NCBI GenBank assembly: GCA_035602605.1
Contig: DATNLZ010000043.1
Coordinates: 1-64,000 of the forward strand
Direction: 5' to 3'
DNA from: DASQHY01 sp035602605
GTDB taxonomy: Bacteria; Acidobacteriota; Terriglobia; Acidiferrales; UBA7541
DNA: 64,000 nucleotides
Position numbers and translations under genes: made by a program. The notes under the pieces were generated by a model that made no database searches, was not told where the DNA came from, and saw only the letters and a program-made list of their open reading frames with translations. This document shows, in pieces, positions 1 through 9,356 of the stretch; the stretch's first letter is position 1, and each line of letters starts with the position of its first letter.

Positions 1-1
1 C

Positions 2-496
2 GGGTTCGACACGCATACCAACCAGGGCAAATATGACCCACTTAATCCGAGTGGTTCCAATGGCGGACAACTCGGGTTGTTAAGCCAAATCTCCCAAGCC
101 GTTGGGTCTCTCTATCAGGCCAGCATCGAACTAGGTATCCAAAACCAGGTGACGATCTTCACCAGCTCAGACTTCAGCCGTACCTTCGTGCCTGGCGGAG
201 GTAGTACCGGCACCGACCACGCGTGGGGAAGCCATCAGTTCGTGGTTGGCGGTGCTGTGAATGGCGGAGACTTCTACGGCCAATACCCATCACTAACGCT
301 TGGAACTGGTGATCCTCCAGAATCACTTGACACGGATGGTGGAGATAACGCCAGAGGGCGCTGGATACCGACGACTTCAGTCGACCAGTATGCAGCCACG
401 CTCGCCAATTGGTATGGATTGGCACCTAGCGACCGTGGACTCGTTTTCCCTAACCTTGTGAACTTTGGATCGAATCCTATATTGGGATTCCTCTGA
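2..496 (+). CDS. DUF1501 family protein, C-terminal part (5' end outside window)
   Basis: The frame is open from the first bases of the window (it reads GFDTHTNQ) and ends at TGA 494-496, so only the last 164 or so residues are present. The visible sequence has DUF1501 hallmarks: the GFDTH start of the conserved block, SSDFSRT, the GTDHAWGSHQFVVGG stretch, and a GRWIPTTSVDQYAATLA segment near the end. The family belongs to the sulfatase/alkaline-phosphatase-like fold and its members are usually Tat-exported. The enzymatic role is not established. In many genomes DUF1501 genes follow a DUF1800 gene; that neighbour would lie to the left and cannot be seen. An internal TTG at 77 is not a likely start, because homology continues upstream of it. 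Confidence 0.85.
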   Translation, partial: GFDTHTNQGKYDPLNPSGSNGGQLGLLSQISQAVGSLYQASIELGIQNQVTIFTSSDFSRTFVPGGGSTGTDHAWGSHQFVVGGAVNGGDFYGQYPSLTLGTGDPPESLDTDGGDNARGRWIPTTSVDQYAATLANWYGLAPSDRGLVFPNLVNFGSNPILGFL

Positions 497-591
497 TTGT
501 TAGCTAAGCTGCAGGCCAGAACGTAAGCGGCACGGCGTTTAACGGTTCGAGCAGCCGAGCGACTCAGTCGTTTTGCAAATAGTCAGCAGAT

Positions 592-662
592 AACCGCTCT
601 GAGGGCCTGTCATCCGATGTGCCGTGTAGTGCGGCTCCGAGGGTGCGGCACTCAGAGCGGTT
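592..662 (+). promoter_or_regulatory. Long hairpin in the leader of the propeller gene
   Basis: A perfect 12-bp inverted repeat, AACCGCTCTGAG at 592-603 and CTCAGAGCGGTT at 651-662, encloses a second stem (TGCCG 620-624 with CGGCA 646-650). The structure sits between the DUF1501 stop and the propeller start at 717. Only a short, broken T-run (TTTTCG) follows, so it is a poor intrinsic terminator. It may be an mRNA leader element, a mRNA-stabilising hairpin or a weak terminator. I do not recognise a known riboswitch in it. Confidence 0.5.
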
Positions 663-716
663 TTCGTTGGTATCCGAAATTGCAGCTCTGAATTTGATTT
701 CCCGGGAAGGATTACC

Positions 717-3700
717 ATGGCAAACGTCGATCAGATCAAGATGCGCACTTGGGCTTCTGTTGCTTTGCTATCCGCTATTGTTCTGGCAGCCCTTGTTTTC
801 TGCTTACCGGCAGGGCGCGGGAGCCGAGAAATGTTTCCGCCGCGGGTCGTTTCCCTTACGCCCAATGCAGTTACGCCCGAGCGTAAACGAGAAAATCGAG
901 GCAGCTACGCACGATCGGCGACCCAGCCGGTTGGCAGATCGACGAAAGTGCGGCAAGCCTATGCAAGCTCACCACTTCGTTTCGAGCCCAACGTCGGACA
1001 AACCGATGCTCGCGTGAATTTTCTAGCGCGAGGCAACGGTTATACTCTGTTTCTAACGCCCGATGGACCAAGCCTGCGCCTGCGACACCCTAGAGCCGCA
1101 ACAAATCGTTCGGAAGTTGCTAACCGAGACAAAACCGCATCGCCTTCAAGTGACGCAATAGCTACCAAGACTCTAGAAATGAAACTGTTGGGTGTCGAAG
1201 CGACCTCTCGCGCGGAGGGTCTTAGCGAGTTATCCGCCAAGAGCAATTACTTTCTGGGACGCGACGGGGAAAACTGGCGCATCAATGTCCCTCAATACTC
1301 TCGGGTGAAATACCACGGCGCCTACCCTGGTGTGGATCTGGTGTTCTACGGCAGCCAAGGGCAGCTCGAATACGATTTTGTGGTTGCGCCCGGCGCCGAT
1401 GTAGGGCGCATTCAACTGCAACTCCAAGGCGCGAACGCGTTGCGCGTCGATAGGAGTGGCGACTTGCTTGTGCAACTGGAGGACTCCGAAGTCCGCCAGC
1501 TGCGGCCGGTCGTCTATCAGGATTGGGGCGGTCGCCGGCACTTTCTCTCGGGCCGCTATGTCGATCGCGGATCTCGCACCATAGGTTTTGACGTCGCCGC
1601 GTATCGGGCCGACAAGACGCTGGTGATCGACCCGGTGCTGGCCTACTCCTCGTTCCTGGGCGGCAGTCTTCAAGATGTCGGACACGCAATCGCCGTCGAT
1701 GCATCCGGCAACGTATATCTGACCGGTGAAACGGTTTCGACGAACTTTCCCACTCGGAATCCCAAACAGCCGGCCAATGCCGGTGGCTCCGACGCTTTCA
1801 TAACCAAGCTGGGTCCATCGGGAAATGTTATCTTTTCGACCTACCTCGGTGGCAGCGGGAACGAGAATGATTTCCACTCAGGCGTGGAAGCCTCGGGCCT
1901 AGCTGTTGACTCCGCGGGCAATGTCTGCGTGACCGGTCGCACCTCTTCAACCGATTTCCCAATGATGAACGCGCTGTTACCAAGCTATCAGGGAGGCGCT
2001 TATGACGCCTTCGTCGCAAAGCTCAGCGCCACCGGCGATGCGCTGCTTTACTCCACTTATTTGGGGGGGGCCGCGAACGATTCTGGGAACGGTATAACCG
2101 TAGATTCCTCCGGCAACATCTACGTTACCGGTGGAACCAGGTCGGACACGGACTTCCCGATTTCGCCGGGTGCATTTCAGAGGTTTCCCGCGGGGCAAGT
2201 CGAAGCCTTTGTGACCAAGATTGATCCGACGCAATTAGGTGCAGCTTCACTGGTTTATTCCACGTTCTTGGGGGGCGGGGGGATTGATCGTGGTATTGCC
2301 ATCGCCGTCGATTCGTCTGGGAATGCGTACGTTACCGGCCGCACTGAATCGTCTGACTTCCCGGTCAGCCCGAATTCCTTTCAGTCCACATACAAAGGAG
2401 GTACCGATGCATTCGTGACGGTTCTCGACCCGAACGGCGCTGGCCTTATCTACTCGACGTTCCTGGGTGGTAGCGGCTTCGACCTAGCAAACAGTATCGC
2501 GGTGGATGCGATGGGAAATGCTTATATCGCCGGGGAAACGGACTCTTCAGATTTTCCGACCATAAATGGTTTCCAGACAGCCAATGGAGGAGGCTCGGAT
2601 GCCTTCGTGGCTAAGCTCGACCCAACCGGCACAATGTTAGTTTATGGGACGTATATGGGCGGTACCGGATCGGATCGAGGAACAGGCATTGCTCTGGACC
2701 CTACAGGAAAGATTTTCGTAACCGGAGAAACTTCCTCCGGTAATTTCCCCACGCTTAGTCCATTTCAGCCATCGCGCGGTGGGCCGAAAGATGCCTTCGT
2801 GACTCAGCTGGATCTTTCGCGGCAGGGGACAAACTCTTTGCTGTTCTCTAGTTTTCTGGGTGGAACCGGAGCCGAAATCGGATTCGGAATCGCGGTGAAC
2901 TCGGCGGGTGACGCCTGGGTTGTCGGACAAACTTCATCCTCAGGGGATTTCCCGTTAGCAAGTGCCGTTCAACCAATATACGGTGGTGGGACATCCGATG
3001 CGTTTGTGGCGCGGATTACCGTGGGCAGCGTCGCGCCTAATTACAGCGTGTCCGCGTCGCCGACTTCGCTTACCGTCACGGCCGGAGGCACGGCTACGTA
3101 CACCGCAACAATCGCGCCCACGGGTGGATTTACCGGCAATGTGGATTTGTCGGTGACCGCTTTGCCCACCGATGCGATGGGCACCTTCAACCCGCCTTCG
3201 GTTGCGATCACCGATTCCACGTCAGGGACGTCCACGCTCACGGTGACCACTTCTTCGACGACCCCACTGGGAACGTTTAACCCCAGCATCGCCGGGACCA
3301 GCGGATCGCTTCAGCATAGCGCTGCGGTGACGCTGGTGGTAACCAACAGCACGACCGGGGCGGATCTGTTAGTCACCAAGAGCGCGTCGGCCAACCCGGT
3401 TGACCTGGGGACGAATTTCACGTACACGATCAAGGCCTTCAACCTAGGCCCGGCGGCGGCTACTGGGGTTACGGTGACCGACCCGCTGCCCGCAGTGACT
3501 TTTGTTTCCGCTACCGCGACGCAGGGCAGTTGCAGCGGAACGAGCACGGTTACTTGCACTCTCGGCATGCTCGCGGTGGGCGCAAGTGCCACCGCAACGA
3601 TCACCGTAAAACCCCAGGCCATCGGCTCGCTCTCCAACACCGCTTCGGTGACTGGCGATCAGCCCGATCCGAATCTCGAGAATAATAGCGCCACCGCGCA

Positions 3701-5147
3701 GAACACCGTTGAGGCAGGCTGCCCGACCCCGGGGCCTTGCATGCTCGATCCCAACCTTTCCGTGACCACGGTCGTTTCCGGGCTAACCGAACCAACGGGC
3801 ATTGCCTTCATCGGTGCTGATGACTTCCTAGTGATCGAGAAGAGTACTGGCAAGGTCAAGCGCGTCGTCGGCGGAGTGGTGCAAGGCGTCGTGCTGGATC
3901 TTGCCGTCAATTCTGCAAGTGAGCGAGGGCTTCTGGGAATCGCCCTGCATCCTGACTTTGCCAGCAACGGTCTTGTGTATCTGTATTGGACGTGCCGCGG
4001 CCCTGAGGGAGGCGCCGATTGCGGTCCAATGTTGGGAGATGACACCTCAGACCTCGCGCTGGTGCCGCTGATGGGCAATCGCGTGGATCGATTCAAGTGG
4101 GATGGTTCTTTGTCAACGCTCACCTTCGACCAAAATCTGATTCGGTTGCATTCGTACCAGAAAGATGCCGATGCCAGTGGCATTTTCAATCAGCCGCTGC
4201 GCGGCAATCACAATGGCGGGAAAATCGTTTTTGGTCCCGATGGAAAGCTTTATATCCTCATCGGCGACAACGGACGGCGCGGCAATCTGCAGAACATCGC
4301 CGCGGGAGTGCTTCCAGATGGAAAGGATGACCAGTTCGGAGGCCCCGCGCCTGACAATGCTCATTTCACAGGGGTAATTATTCGACTCAATGATGATGGC
4401 ACGACACCCGCCGACAATCCCTTCTTTGATTACGGAACCCAGGTAGGCGGTGAGGTTGGCGCGAACCTGCAGAGAGTCTTCGCCTATGGGGTGCGCAATA
4501 GCTTTGGCATGGCCTTTGACCCTGCCACAGGAAGCCTCTGGAATGAGGAAAACGGCGACGATAGCTTCGACGAGATCAATTTGGTCCCGCCGGGCGCTAA
4601 TAACGGATGGGTGCAAATTATGGGGCCCATCCAGCGGATCGCGGACTACAAGGCCATCGAAACCAGCCCGCAGTATTTCGGGCTGCAACAGGTTCGCTGG
4701 TCACCCACGCTCATCGCGGACACGCCAGACGAGGCGGCAGCCCGTCTGCAAACGACGATGTACCCTGGCGCTTTCTACAATGATCCGCTGTTCGGTTGGA
4801 AGTATGCTGTGGCTCCCTCGCCGATCGGTTTCGTGAATGGTCCCGGCCTGGGCGAGCAATATCAGGGAGATTTGTTTGTCGGGGCGGCGCGTACCTTCCT
4901 TGCCAGTGGCTATTTGTTTGACTTCAAGCTGACCGCGGATCGCACGAACCTACGTTTCACCGATCCGCGGCTTCAGGACGGCGTAGCTGACAATATGGAC
5001 AAGTTCGACATAACCGAGAGTGAAAGTTTGCTGATCGGGCGGAATTTTGGTGTGACCACGGATATTCAGAGCTGTCCCTCGGGCACCGTGTACATCGTGT
5101 CCCTGAGCAACGGCGCCGTCTATCAGATCTTTGCGTCGACTCCGTGA
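717..5147 (+). CDS. Secreted SBBP beta-propeller / DUF11 / glucose-sorbosone dehydrogenase-like fusion protein
   Basis: A 1476-residue exported protein. ATG 717 follows GGGAAGG at a good distance. Residues about 12-32 form a hydrophobic export segment. Residues about 85-305 resemble the domain that precedes SBBP repeats in Acidobacteria (it contains FEPNVGQTDARVNFLARG). Residues about 309-768 hold seven repeats of the SBBP type (S-T-F/Y-LGG ... DSSGNxYVTGxT ... FP ... GGxDAFVxKL), a number that would close a seven-bladed propeller. Residues about 775-870 are an Ig-like domain and 880-1000 a DUF11 domain. Residues about 1010-1476 match the PQQ-dependent glucose/sorbosone dehydrogenase family (GLLGIALHPDF, HNGGKIVFGPDGKLY, RNSFGMAFDP). 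Extracellular adhesion or sugar oxidation is inference; substrate and PQQ binding are unproven. Confidence 0.85.
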   Translation: MANVDQIKMRTWASVALLSAIVLAALVFCLPAGRGSREMFPPRVVSLTPNAVTPERKRENRGSYARSATQPVGRSTKVRQAYASSPLRFEPNVGQTDARVNFLARGNGYTLFLTPDGPSLRLRHPRAATNRSEVANRDKTASPSSDAIATKTLEMKLLGVEATSRAEGLSELSAKSNYFLGRDGENWRINVPQYSRVKYHGAYPGVDLVFYGSQGQLEYDFVVAPGADVGRIQLQLQGANALRVDRSGDLLVQLEDSEVRQLRPVVYQDWGGRRHFLSGRYVDRGSRTIGFDVAAYRADKTLVIDPVLAYSSFLGGSLQDVGHAIAVDASGNVYLTGETVSTNFPTRNPKQPANAGGSDAFITKLGPSGNVIFSTYLGGSGNENDFHSGVEASGLAVDSAGNVCVTGRTSSTDFPMMNALLPSYQGGAYDAFVAKLSATGDALLYSTYLGGAANDSGNGITVDSSGNIYVTGGTRSDTDFPISPGAFQRFPAGQVEAFVTKIDPTQLGAASLVYSTFLGGGGIDRGIAIAVDSSGNAYVTGRTESSDFPVSPNSFQSTYKGGTDAFVTVLDPNGAGLIYSTFLGGSGFDLANSIAVDAMGNAYIAGETDSSDFPTINGFQTANGGGSDAFVAKLDPTGTMLVYGTYMGGTGSDRGTGIALDPTGKIFVTGETSSGNFPTLSPFQPSRGGPKDAFVTQLDLSRQGTNSLLFSSFLGGTGAEIGFGIAVNSAGDAWVVGQTSSSGDFPLASAVQPIYGGGTSDAFVARITVGSVAPNYSVSASPTSLTVTAGGTATYTATIAPTGGFTGNVDLSVTALPTDAMGTFNPPSVAITDSTSGTSTLTVTTSSTTPLGTFNPSIAGTSGSLQHSAAVTLVVTNSTTGADLLVTKSASANPVDLGTNFTYTIKAFNLGPAAATGVTVTDPLPAVTFVSATATQGSCSGTSTVTCTLGMLAVGASATATITVKPQAIGSLSNTASVTGDQPDPNLENNSATAQNTVEAGCPTPGPCMLDPNLSVTTVVSGLTEPTGIAFIGADDFLVIEKSTGKVKRVVGGVVQGVVLDLAVNSASERGLLGIALHPDFASNGLVYLYWTCRGPEGGADCGPMLGDDTSDLALVPLMGNRVDRFKWDGSLSTLTFDQNLIRLHSYQKDADASGIFNQPLRGNHNGGKIVFGPDGKLYILIGDNGRRGNLQNIAAGVLPDGKDDQFGGPAPDNAHFTGVIIRLNDDGTTPADNPFFDYGTQVGGEVGANLQRVFAYGVRNSFGMAFDPATGSLWNEENGDDSFDEINLVPPGANNGWVQIMGPIQRIADYKAIETSPQYFGLQQVRWSPTLIADTPDEAAARLQTTMYPGAFYNDPLFGWKYAVAPSPIGFVNGPGLGEQYQGDLFVGAARTFLASGYLFDFKLTADRTNLRFTDPRLQDGVADNMDKFDITESESLLIGRNFGVTTDIQSCPSGTVYIVSLSNGAVYQIFASTP

Positions 5148-5318
5148 GGCCGTTTACCGCCTACGTTCTAGAGGAAGAAGTCTGCGACCGAGGTACACAG
5201 AAGTTCCAACCGTACACGCCGGACCCAAGTTTCGTTGCGCGCATTCGGGTTCGGTGAGTATCGCATGGCTCGACCGTTTTGATACACTCCGATAAACTCG
5301 AGCTGATGCCCAGCGATA

Positions 5319-6578
5319 ATGACCCGTAGAAGCGTAGCGCGCGCAACAGAAGTCATCACTCGATGCCGGACGCTGGCTCGTTTCAGCGAAGATTCAGTTA
5401 GCACGCGTCGCACCTTCCTTTCTCCTTCGATGCGGGATTGTCACCGCGAAATATCCGCATGGCTCGGAACTTTAGGGGTCTCCGTGACGATTGATGCCGC
5501 CGGGAATTTGCGCGGATTGTATCCCGGTGCCGACCCACGAGCAGCACGGCTGCTCATTGGTTCACATCTGGATACCGTGCCCAATGCCGGTACGTATGAT
5601 GGGGTTCTGGGTGTGGTACTCGCCGTTTCCCTGCTAGAAGCGTTAGAAGGGCGCAAGCTGCCCTTTGGGATCGAGGTCGTGGGATTCTCTGAAGAGGAAG
5701 GAGTGCGCTTCGGCGTACCCTTTATCGGCAGTCGTGCGCTGGTGGGGCGGTTTGACGAGGAGCTTCTGAACCGCCAAGATACACAGGGAATTTCTGTGCG
5801 CCAGGCCATTCAGAACTTCGGATTGAATGATGAGCTGATCATGCAAGCCTCGCTCAAAGACGATATTTTTTGCTACTTGGAATTTCACATCGAACAGGGG
5901 CCCGTATTGGACGACCTGCGACGACCGCTCGGGATCGTTGAAGCGATCGCTGGCCAAAGCCGTCTGCAGTTTACATTTTCCGGTCGCGCCAACCACGCGG
6001 GTACGACACCGATGCACCTTCGTCGCGACGCGCTCGCAGCGGCAGCGCAATGGATCGTGGCCGTTGAAACCGAAGGGCGCGGCGTCCCGAACCTAGTGGC
6101 TACGGTAGGTTTCATTGAGGCCAAGCCAGGGGCTACAAACGTCATCGCCGGTGAGGCGCGCGTCACGCTCGATGTGCGTCATGGCACCGACCATACACGC
6201 GAACACGTTGTGGCGAATCTGATACGCCAGGCAGAAGAAATTGCCGACAAGCGCGGCTTATCGGTAAGGCACGACATGCTGCTCAACCAGCACGCTGTGC
6301 CCATGGCCCCGTTTCTGGTGGATCAAATTGAGGAAGCAATGCGCAAAGCGGGTTGCGAACCGCACCGGATGGTAAGCGGCGCGGGGCATGACGCCATGAT
6401 CCTGGCGGAAAAGGTTCCCGCGGCCATGATCTTTTTGCGAACTCCAGGGGGAATCAGCCACGATCCCGCAGAGGCGGTCCGGACCGAGGATGTGGCCAAA
6501 GCACTCGAGTGCGGGTTGCATCTGTTAACACAATTGGCTGGTGCGCCCGTACTGCAGACAAGGACATTTCGTGCATAA
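5319..6578 (+). CDS. allC: Allantoate amidohydrolase (M20 family)
   Basis: A 419-residue member of the M20/AAH metallo-amidohydrolases, the usual length. It hydrolyses allantoate to ureidoglycine, CO2 and ammonia in purine/ureide breakdown. The two-metal ligand motifs are visible: GSHLDTVPNAGTYDGVLGV, the EEEGVRFG glutamates, FHIEQGP, and a late ISHDPAEAV histidine. The dimerisation/lid domain carries the typical FSGRANHAGTTPM segment. N-carbamoyl-amino-acid hydrolases share all of these motifs, but the two downstream genes encode the next ureide steps, which favours allantoate as substrate. The stop overlaps the next gene by 8 bases, so translation is probably coupled. Confidence 0.85.
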   Translation: MTRRSVARATEVITRCRTLARFSEDSVSTRRTFLSPSMRDCHREISAWLGTLGVSVTIDAAGNLRGLYPGADPRAARLLIGSHLDTVPNAGTYDGVLGVVLAVSLLEALEGRKLPFGIEVVGFSEEEGVRFGVPFIGSRALVGRFDEELLNRQDTQGISVRQAIQNFGLNDELIMQASLKDDIFCYLEFHIEQGPVLDDLRRPLGIVEAIAGQSRLQFTFSGRANHAGTTPMHLRRDALAAAAQWIVAVETEGRGVPNLVATVGFIEAKPGATNVIAGEARVTLDVRHGTDHTREHVVANLIRQAEEIADKRGLSVRHDMLLNQHAVPMAPFLVDQIEEAMRKAGCEPHRMVSGAGHDAMILAEKVPAAMIFLRTPGGISHDPAEAVRTEDVAKALECGLHLLTQLAGAPVLQTRTFRA

Positions 6579-7311
6579 TCTCGGCCAGACCAGAAGCTCT
6601 CAGCAACGCAATCATCTGCTGCTCACCCCGGATACCTTTGTACGAACAACACTGCCGGGGATGAAGCGCGCGGCAGCCGTCGTACACGTTGGACCCGCGC
6701 TTGGCGCTGCTTTTACGCAGTATACCGCCGAGTTCGAAGCCGGAGGCGAATTGGGTAGCACGCTCGCGCAGCGTTTCCTTTTCGTAATGGAAGGCTCCAT
6801 CACACTGCAAACCCAAGGCAAGCAAAATGAGCTGGCGGTGCGCGGACACGCTTATATTCCTGAGGGATTGCCGCACCAAATCGTCGCGAAGAAACCCAGC
6901 CGGGTTATTGTCATCGAAAAAGGCTACCAGAAACTGGCATCGGTCGAGCAGCCGCCTTTTTTTGTGTCGAGCGAGGATGCCATCCCCTCCCAGCCGCTGG
7001 GTGATGATGCCGATTTGCAAGTCAAGTGCCTGCTCCCGGACATCCCCAGTTTTGATTTTGCGGTGAATACGATGGAGTACCAGCCCGGGGCGGCGCTGAG
7101 CATGGTTGAGATGCACGTGATGGAGCACGGACTGCTCATGCTCGCCGGTGGCGGAATTTACCGGCTAGGTGATTCGTGGTACCCGGTCACCGCCGGAGAT
7201 TTCATTTGGATGGGTCCTTGGTGCCCGCAATGGTTTGGCGCTATAGGAAAAATCCCAGCCAAGTATCTTGTCTATAAGAACTCGAACCGTCACCCTTTGG
7301 CGGCTAAGTAG
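6571..7311 (+). CDS. allE: (S)-ureidoglycine aminohydrolase (bicupin)
   Basis: Double-cupin enzyme that converts (S)-ureidoglycine to (S)-ureidoglycolate plus ammonia, needed because ureidoglycine otherwise breaks down spontaneously. The N-terminal LGQTRSSQQRNHLLLTPD block is typical of YlbA/UGHY proteins. Two cupin repeats follow, around residues 60-120 and 165-230, with the metal-site region EMHVMEHGLLMLAGGGIY. An upstream GTG at 6541 lies in the same frame, but GTG 6571 fits better: it gives the family's usual N-terminus, has an ACAAGGA-like ribosome site just upstream, and overlaps the allC stop by 8 bases. Length is 246 residues. Confidence 0.85.
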   Translation: MHNLGQTRSSQQRNHLLLTPDTFVRTTLPGMKRAAAVVHVGPALGAAFTQYTAEFEAGGELGSTLAQRFLFVMEGSITLQTQGKQNELAVRGHAYIPEGLPHQIVAKKPSRVIVIEKGYQKLASVEQPPFFVSSEDAIPSQPLGDDADLQVKCLLPDIPSFDFAVNTMEYQPGAALSMVEMHVMEHGLLMLAGGGIYRLGDSWYPVTAGDFIWMGPWCPQWFGAIGKIPAKYLVYKNSNRHPLAAK

Positions 7312-7349
7312 GCGTAAGCCTCGGGCTGCGGCAACCTAAGCCAAACAAC

Positions 7350-8588
7350 ATGCCCATCCAAATCGACCAGGACCTTCTGGTCTCGGAGCTCGAGACACTG
7401 GCCGCAATCTCAGATGCTGACCCGCCGGCTGTCACACGAATCGTATTCACGCCCACCGATCTCAAGGCTCGCGCTTGGTTAATTCGTCGCTGTGAAGAAG
7501 CCGGGCTCACGGTGCGGCAGGATGCCATCGGAAACATTTTCGCGCGATGGGTTGGCTCTCGACCAGGAGCGGCGGTAGTTGCCAGCGGTTCGCACATAGA
7601 TGCGATCCCTAACGCCGGGAAATACGATGGTGTGGTCGGTGTTCTTGGGGGCCTGGAGGCCATCCGGGCGCTGCGGCGCAGCGGCTTCCGACCGGTAAAC
7701 TCGATCGAACTGCTGGTTTTCACCTCCGAGGAGCCAACGCGCTTTGAGATTGGCTGCCTGGGCAGCCGCCTGCTCTCGGGCGCCCTTTCCGCCGACGCGG
7801 CCAAGCGTTTAACCGACAGCGACGGGGAGTCCGCCGAGCAGGTTCGCCTGCAGGCCGGGTTTCACGGTGAGCTCGATGAAGTAAAATTGCCCAAGGGTTA
7901 CTACAAGGCGTTCGTTGAACTACACATCGAGCAAGGACCTCTGCTCGAGCGCCAGCAGATACCGCTGGGCGTGGTCGTCAAGATTGCCGCTCCAGCAAGC
8001 TTTCGGATCATCATCGACGGAGTCGGGGGGCACGCTGGCGCCGTCCTCATGCGCGACCGCCGGGACGCGCTTTGTGCCGCGGCCGCCCTGATTGTTGCGA
8101 TCGAACATGCCGCACGCAACATCGGAACGCCCGACACGGTCGCAACCGTTGGTGTCTGCGAAGTCTTCCCAGGCGCCGTGAACAGCATCCCCAGCCGCGT
8201 GCAACTGAGTTTGGACATTCGCGACACCGATGCTGGGCGGCGCGACGAAGTCATGCGCGCGATCCGCAGCGCGTCCGAAGCCCTCTCCAGGGAGCGCCAG
8301 GTTTCCGTTCAGTACGATCTGCGCAATGCTGACGCTCCAGCCGATTGTGCAACCGAGGTGGTTGAGGCGATTCGTAATTCTTGTCAGGCGCACGGGTTAA
8401 AGCATCTTTCCATGATCAGCCGGGCCTACCATGACTGTTTGTTTATGGCGCGCATTGCTCCTGCCGGAATGCTGTTCATTCCCTGTCGTCATGGGCACAG
8501 CCATCGCCCCGATGAGTACGCTTCCCCTGAAGACATTGCTCGAGGGGCACTGGTGCTCGCCGAAGCGTTGGCTAGGCTATCCGAGTGA
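7350..8588 (+). CDS. Ureidoglycolate amidohydrolase (M20 family)
   Basis: A 412-residue paralogue of the upstream amidohydrolase. It closely follows the pattern of plant and bacterial ureidoglycolate amidohydrolase (glyoxylate, CO2 and two ammonia as products): LAAISDADPPAVTRIVFT at the N-terminus, SGSHIDAIPNAGKYDGVVG, GFRPVNSIELLVFTSEEPTRF, IGCLGSRLLSG, HIEQGPLLE and GHSHRPDEYA. The metal ligands seem intact. It starts 38 bases after the ureidoglycine aminohydrolase gene and ends the ureide set. N-carbamoyl amino acid amidohydrolase is the main alternative, made less likely by the neighbours. Confidence 0.8.
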   Translation: MPIQIDQDLLVSELETLAAISDADPPAVTRIVFTPTDLKARAWLIRRCEEAGLTVRQDAIGNIFARWVGSRPGAAVVASGSHIDAIPNAGKYDGVVGVLGGLEAIRALRRSGFRPVNSIELLVFTSEEPTRFEIGCLGSRLLSGALSADAAKRLTDSDGESAEQVRLQAGFHGELDEVKLPKGYYKAFVELHIEQGPLLERQQIPLGVVVKIAAPASFRIIIDGVGGHAGAVLMRDRRDALCAAAALIVAIEHAARNIGTPDTVATVGVCEVFPGAVNSIPSRVQLSLDIRDTDAGRRDEVMRAIRSASEALSRERQVSVQYDLRNADAPADCATEVVEAIRNSCQAHGLKHLSMISRAYHDCLFMARIAPAGMLFIPCRHGHSHRPDEYASPEDIARGALVLAEALARLSE

Positions 8589-8611
8589 TGCAAGCATTTT
8601 GCTCTACGGTC

Positions 8612-8641
8612 TTGTCGGGCCCGAATGCTGCTCGCTATAAT
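8612..8641 (+). promoter_or_regulatory. Sigma-70-type promoter of the gre gene
   Basis: TTGTCG at 8612-8617, an 18-base spacer and a consensus TATAAT at 8636-8641, followed by the only ORF downstream, the Gre factor at 8771. The implied leader is about 120 bases. It contains a small GC-rich inverted repeat (CCCCGGTGAGTTTTCGGGG, 8682-8700). Confidence 0.6.
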
Positions 8642-8770
8642 AGAGTTTTGTCGAACGCAGACCATGCCCAGAGGAACTATGATCCCCGGTGAGTTTTCGG
8701 GGTTCGCTTCACGTCATTTGACCAGCTGAGGAAATAAAATCACAGCGAGCACAAAGAAGAGACAGAAAAC

Positions 8771-9250
8771 ATGGCGGACCCTCTAACAAAGATCAAGCAA
8801 AAACTGCAGGATGAAATCACCACGCTCGACCACGAACTTAACGTGGATCTACCAAAGGAGATCGCCGTAGCGCGCGCACACGGCGACTTATCCGAAAATG
8901 CCGAATATAAATATGCCAAAGAAAGACAGGGATACGTTTCGGCGCGCCTGGGCCAGCTGAAAAAGCGTCTTGGCGATATTGGGATGTTGAATCTCAACAA
9001 CATTCCGAAGGACCGCGCCGGTTATGGATCTCGCGTCTGGGTAAAAGACTTGCAGCGAAAGGTGAAATTGGAATATAAGCTGGTCACCTCCGAGGAAGCT
9101 GATGCTGAAAAGGGCTTCATTTCCACAACCTCCCCTATAGGTAAGGCGCTGCTTGGACGGCGCGTCGGAGACGAAATCCAGGTGGTGACCCCCGCGGGCA
9201 TGAAGGAGTTTGAGCTCGTCCGCGTACGGACCATCCACGAAGAGGACTGA
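8771..9250 (+). CDS. greA: Transcription elongation factor, GreA/GreB family
   Basis: A 159-residue Gre factor, the normal length. It enters the RNA polymerase secondary channel and stimulates cleavage of backtracked transcripts. The N-terminal coiled coil (about residues 1-75) carries the tip motif GDLSENAEYKYAKERQ, whose acidic D and E residues hold the catalytic metal. The C-terminal FKBP-like domain ends with SPIGKALLGRRVGDEI. It is transcribed alone from a consensus promoter. GreA is preferred to GreB by the ENAEY tip, but the protein is a divergent member. Confidence 0.85.
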   Translation: MADPLTKIKQKLQDEITTLDHELNVDLPKEIAVARAHGDLSENAEYKYAKERQGYVSARLGQLKKRLGDIGMLNLNNIPKDRAGYGSRVWVKDLQRKVKLEYKLVTSEEADAEKGFISTTSPIGKALLGRRVGDEIQVVTPAGMKEFELVRVRTIHEED

Positions 9251-9356
9251 GGTATTCGGTTAGCTTTCTCGTTTCCCTTGGTCCGTGAGCCGCATGGCCA
9301 CGAGTAACAAAACACCGGTCTAGACAAACTTTCTTCTCCCTGCCATTCTCCAAGGT

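Noticed and set aside
1230..1877. 215-codon open frame on the minus strand
   Set aside because: Antisense to the propeller gene, whose repeats are clearly coding.
1641..3018. Tandem repeats that might suggest a CRISPR or satellite
   Set aside because: The roughly 200-base units are protein-coding SBBP repeats with diverged DNA.
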